Origin: an uncultured Actinomycetospora sp.
GTDB lineage: Bacteria; Actinomycetota; Actinomycetes; Mycobacteriales; Pseudonocardiaceae
NCBI GenBank assembly: GCA_902805495.1
Contig: CADCTH010000599.1
Coordinates: 1-6,806 of the forward strand
DNA length: 6,806 nt
Direction: 5' to 3'
Shown piece by piece: positions 5,246 through 6,806 of the stretch. How positions within the stretch are numbered: position 1 is the stretch's first letter; each line of letters begins with the position of its first letter. The position numbers were made by a program, and so were the translations under genes. The notes beneath the pieces were generated by a model. That model was not told where the DNA came from. It worked only from the letters and a program-made list of their open reading frames with translations, and made no database searches.

Positions 5246-6514
5246 ATGACGCTCCCGACCGTCGACCTGGGGAACCGTGAGTTCTGGGCCGCATCCTGGT
5301 CGCGGCGCCACGAGGCCTTCGCGGCCCTGCGCGCCGACCCCGGTCTGCCCTGGTTCGCGGAGCCCGAGTTCCCGGGCTTCCCCACCGGCCCCGGCTTCCG
5401 CGCCGTCACCCGCCACGCCGACGTCGAGTACGTCAGCAAGCACCCCGACCTGTTCTGCTCGGGGCAGGGCGCGGTGTCGATCCTCGACCTGCCCGCCGAG
5501 GCGCACGAGTTCTTCGGCTCGTTGATCAGCATGGACGCCCCGCGACACACCAAGATCCGGCGGATCGCCGCGCAGGCGTTCACCCCGCGGCGCACCGAGG
5601 GGCTGCTCGAGGACGTCACGCGGGTGGCCCGGTCGGTGGTCGCGGCGGCGCGGGAGAAGGCGCTGGCCGGCGACGGCTCGTTCGACCTGGTCACCGAGAT
5701 CTCGGCACGCCTGCCGCTGTTGATCATCTGCGACATGATGGGCGTGCCGGAGTCGCGGCGGGACGAGGTGTTCGCGCACTCCAACGTCATCCTCGCCGGC
5801 GACGACCCCGAGTACGTCACCTCGGACAACCCGCTGGGCGACTACCTCGCCGCCGGCGCCGGCCTGTCGGGGCTGATGACCGAGCTGGCGGCGGCCCGTG
5901 AGGCCGCCCCGACCGATGACGTCACCTCGGCCCTGGTGCACGGCGTCGTCGACGGCGAGCGGCTGACGCACCAGGAGATCGCGTCGTTCTTCATCCTGCT
6001 CTGCGTCGCGGGCAACGAGACCACGCGCAACGCGATCACCCACGGCGTGTGGGGCATGCACCTCGACCCCTCGCAGTGGGAGCTGTGGTCGGGCGACGTC
6101 GACGGGGTCACGCCGACCGCGGTCGACGAGCTGGTCCGCTGGGCCTCGCCGATCAACTGGATGCGGCGCACGGCGGTGGCGGACACGACGGTCGGCGACG
6201 TCGCGGTCGCCGCCGGCGAGAAGCTGCTGCTCGTCTACGGGGCGGCGAACCGCGACGAGACGGTGTTCGCGGACCCCGATCGCCTCGACCTGCGCCGCTC
6301 CCCCAACCCGCACCAGGGCTTCGGCGCCCACGGCCCGCACTTCTGCCTCGGCGCGCACCTCGCCCGCCGCGAGATCGCGGTGCTCTTCCGCGAGCTCTTC
6401 GCCGGCATGCCCGACCTGCAGGTCGTCGGCGAGCCCGACCGCCTGCGCAGCATCTTCGTCAACGGCATCAAGCACCTGCCCGTGGCGCTCGCGGGGACGG
6501 ACGGGGCGCGCTGA
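5246..6514 (+). CDS. Cytochrome P450, CYP124-like (422 aa)
   Basis: A soluble bacterial P450 monooxygenase. It shows the I-helix oxygen-activation motif AGNETT (255-260), the K-helix ExxR (Glu295-Arg298, in DELVRWASP), the NRDE meander region (335-338) and the heme loop FGAHGPHFCLG (359-369) with Cys367 as the heme thiolate. The loop has one residue more between Phe and Cys than the classic FxxGxxxCxG pattern; as I recall them, CYP124 and CYP125 share this. Stretches such as ASFFILL, NETTRNAITHG, PTAVDELVRWASP and FCLGAHLARREI strongly resemble mycobacterial CYP124, an omega-hydroxylase of methyl-branched lipids and sterol side chains, so a similar substrate is inferred. It needs ferredoxin and reductase partners, not seen here. 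The ATG at 5246 matches the family N-terminus (VDLGNREFWA at 6-15); the frame is open further upstream to 5018, but that part is not P450-like. Its 3' end lies in the left arm of a large inverted repeat. Confidence 0.95.
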   Translation: MTLPTVDLGNREFWAASWSRRHEAFAALRADPGLPWFAEPEFPGFPTGPGFRAVTRHADVEYVSKHPDLFCSGQGAVSILDLPAEAHEFFGSLISMDAPRHTKIRRIAAQAFTPRRTEGLLEDVTRVARSVVAAAREKALAGDGSFDLVTEISARLPLLIICDMMGVPESRRDEVFAHSNVILAGDDPEYVTSDNPLGDYLAAGAGLSGLMTELAAAREAAPTDDVTSALVHGVVDGERLTHQEIASFFILLCVAGNETTRNAITHGVWGMHLDPSQWELWSGDVDGVTPTAVDELVRWASPINWMRRTAVADTTVGDVAVAAGEKLLLVYGAANRDETVFADPDRLDLRRSPNPHQGFGAHGPHFCLGAHLARREIAVLFRELFAGMPDLQVVGEPDRLRSIFVNGIKHLPVALAGTDGAR

Positions 6515-6587
6515 GGGCCGGGTGATCAAGGAGTGCGTGCGGTCGGTGTCGATCTCCGCGACGACCGTGGGCGCTCCCTCGGCGCGC

Positions 6588-6673
6588 TGACGCCAGCAAG
6601 ATCACGAGTTCGGTGACGAACCCTCGCAGATCTGCGGGGGTTCGTCACCGAGACGGCGATCTTGCTGGCGTCA
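6588..6673. terminator. Nested hairpins between the convergent P450 ends, likely bidirectional terminator
   Basis: At the centre of the large palindrome lie two nested stems. The outer arms TGACGCCAGCAAGATC (6588-6603 and complement 6658-6673) match over 16 bp. The inner arms 6610-6630 and 6631-6651 match over 21 bp with one G-T wobble, with almost no loop. Between them 6604-6609 and 6652-6657 are mostly unpaired. The position 73 nt after each of the two convergent stop codons suits a bidirectional terminator; no T-run is present. A small palindromic mobile or dispersed repeat is an alternative. Confidence 0.55.
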
Positions 6674-6746
6674 CCACGCCGAAGGAGCGCCCACGGTCGT
6701 CGCGGAGATCGACATCGACCGCACGCACTCCTTGATCACCCGGCCC

Positions 6747-6806
6747 TCAGCGCGCCCCGTCCGTCCCCGCGAGCGCCACGGGCAGGTGCTTGATGCCGTT
6801 GACGAA
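6747..6806 (-). CDS. C-terminal end of a second cytochrome P450, runs off right edge
   Basis: On the minus strand the last 60 nt read FVNGIKHLPVALAGTDGAR and TGA (stop at 6747-6749). This is identical, base for base, to the end of the plus-strand P450 at 6455-6514. Only 19 codons are visible, so whether the copy is full length cannot be judged here. It faces the first P450 tail to tail across 232 nt of palindromic intergenic DNA. If the sequence is correct, this is a very recent duplicate or a pair kept identical by gene conversion. If the palindrome is an artefact, this gene does not exist. Confidence 0.6.
   Translation of the reverse strand, partial: FVNGIKHLPVALAGTDGAR

Larger units (their letters stand above)
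6455..6806. repeat. Large spacer-less inverted repeat (at least 352 bp), open at right edge
   Basis: Every position p in 6455-6630 pairs with 13261-p. Aligning by hand, 166 of 176 pairs are complementary. The mismatched pairs are 6546/6715, 6578/6683, 6585/6676, 6587/6674, 6604/6657, 6606/6655, 6607/6654, 6608/6653, 6609/6652 and 6624/6637. The outer 91 bp of each arm (6455-6545 and 6716-6806) are identical, covering the last 20 codons of the P450 with its stop plus 31 nt after it. The centre is AGA|TCT at 6628-6633. The repeat has no end within the window on the right, so its true arm length is unknown. It is either a genuine tail-to-tail duplication or a fold-back artefact. Confidence 0.95.

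Noticed and set aside
5054..6529. 491-codon minus-strand reading frame opposite the P450
   Set aside because: Its composition is that of an antisense shadow and the P450 motifs lie on the plus strand; only its last 44 codons, outside the P450, were kept as a doubtful small frame.
6515..6746. Small genes or a mobile element with transposase in the P450 tail-to-tail spacer
   Set aside because: No frame of protein-like composition fits, and no target-site duplication or transposase motif is visible; the structure is explained by the palindrome alone.

Overview
The window is very GC-rich DNA with strong G/C preference at third codon positions, several GTG starts, a two-gene metY-metX operon and a cytochrome P450 of the mycobacterial CYP124 type. 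Together these point to a high-GC actinobacterium. A relative of Pseudonocardia or Mycobacterium is a reasonable guess, but nothing here fixes the genus.

Layout, left to right. On the minus strand lie the N-terminal part of an alpha/beta hydrolase (runs off the left edge), a perfect 18-bp inverted repeat, a small cupin protein and a DUF418-type membrane protein. A 69-nt divergent region separates the membrane protein from a plus-strand ArsR-family regulator. The regulator converges, with only 6 nt between stop codons, on the minus-strand operon metY-metX (O-acetylhomoserine sulfhydrylase, then homoserine O-acetyltransferase; 13 nt between them), which makes homocysteine by direct sulfhydrylation. 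A 259-nt divergent intergenic region, rich in hairpins and short repeats, separates metY from a plus-strand CYP124-like P450. A perfect 7-1-7 palindrome sits 2 nt before the P450 start codon.

The most striking object is at the right edge. Positions 6455-6806 form one spacer-less inverted repeat centred between 6630 and 6631. By hand alignment 166 of 176 base pairs match, and all 10 mismatches lie in the central 170 bp. The outer 91 bp of each arm are identical as far as the window reaches. The right arm therefore carries the last 19 codons and stop of a second P450, in tail-to-tail orientation and identical to the end of the first. This is either a recent inverted duplication hinged on a pre-existing quasi-palindrome (terminator-like nested hairpins at 6588-6673) or a fold-back artefact of amplification, sequencing or assembly. 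It continues beyond the window.

Functionally the window is a patchwork: methionine biosynthesis (metYX), lipid or sterol side-chain oxidation (P450), a transcription regulator paired with a membrane protein, and two small or partial genes without a clear pathway. I see no tRNA, rRNA, CRISPR array, transposase or integrase.
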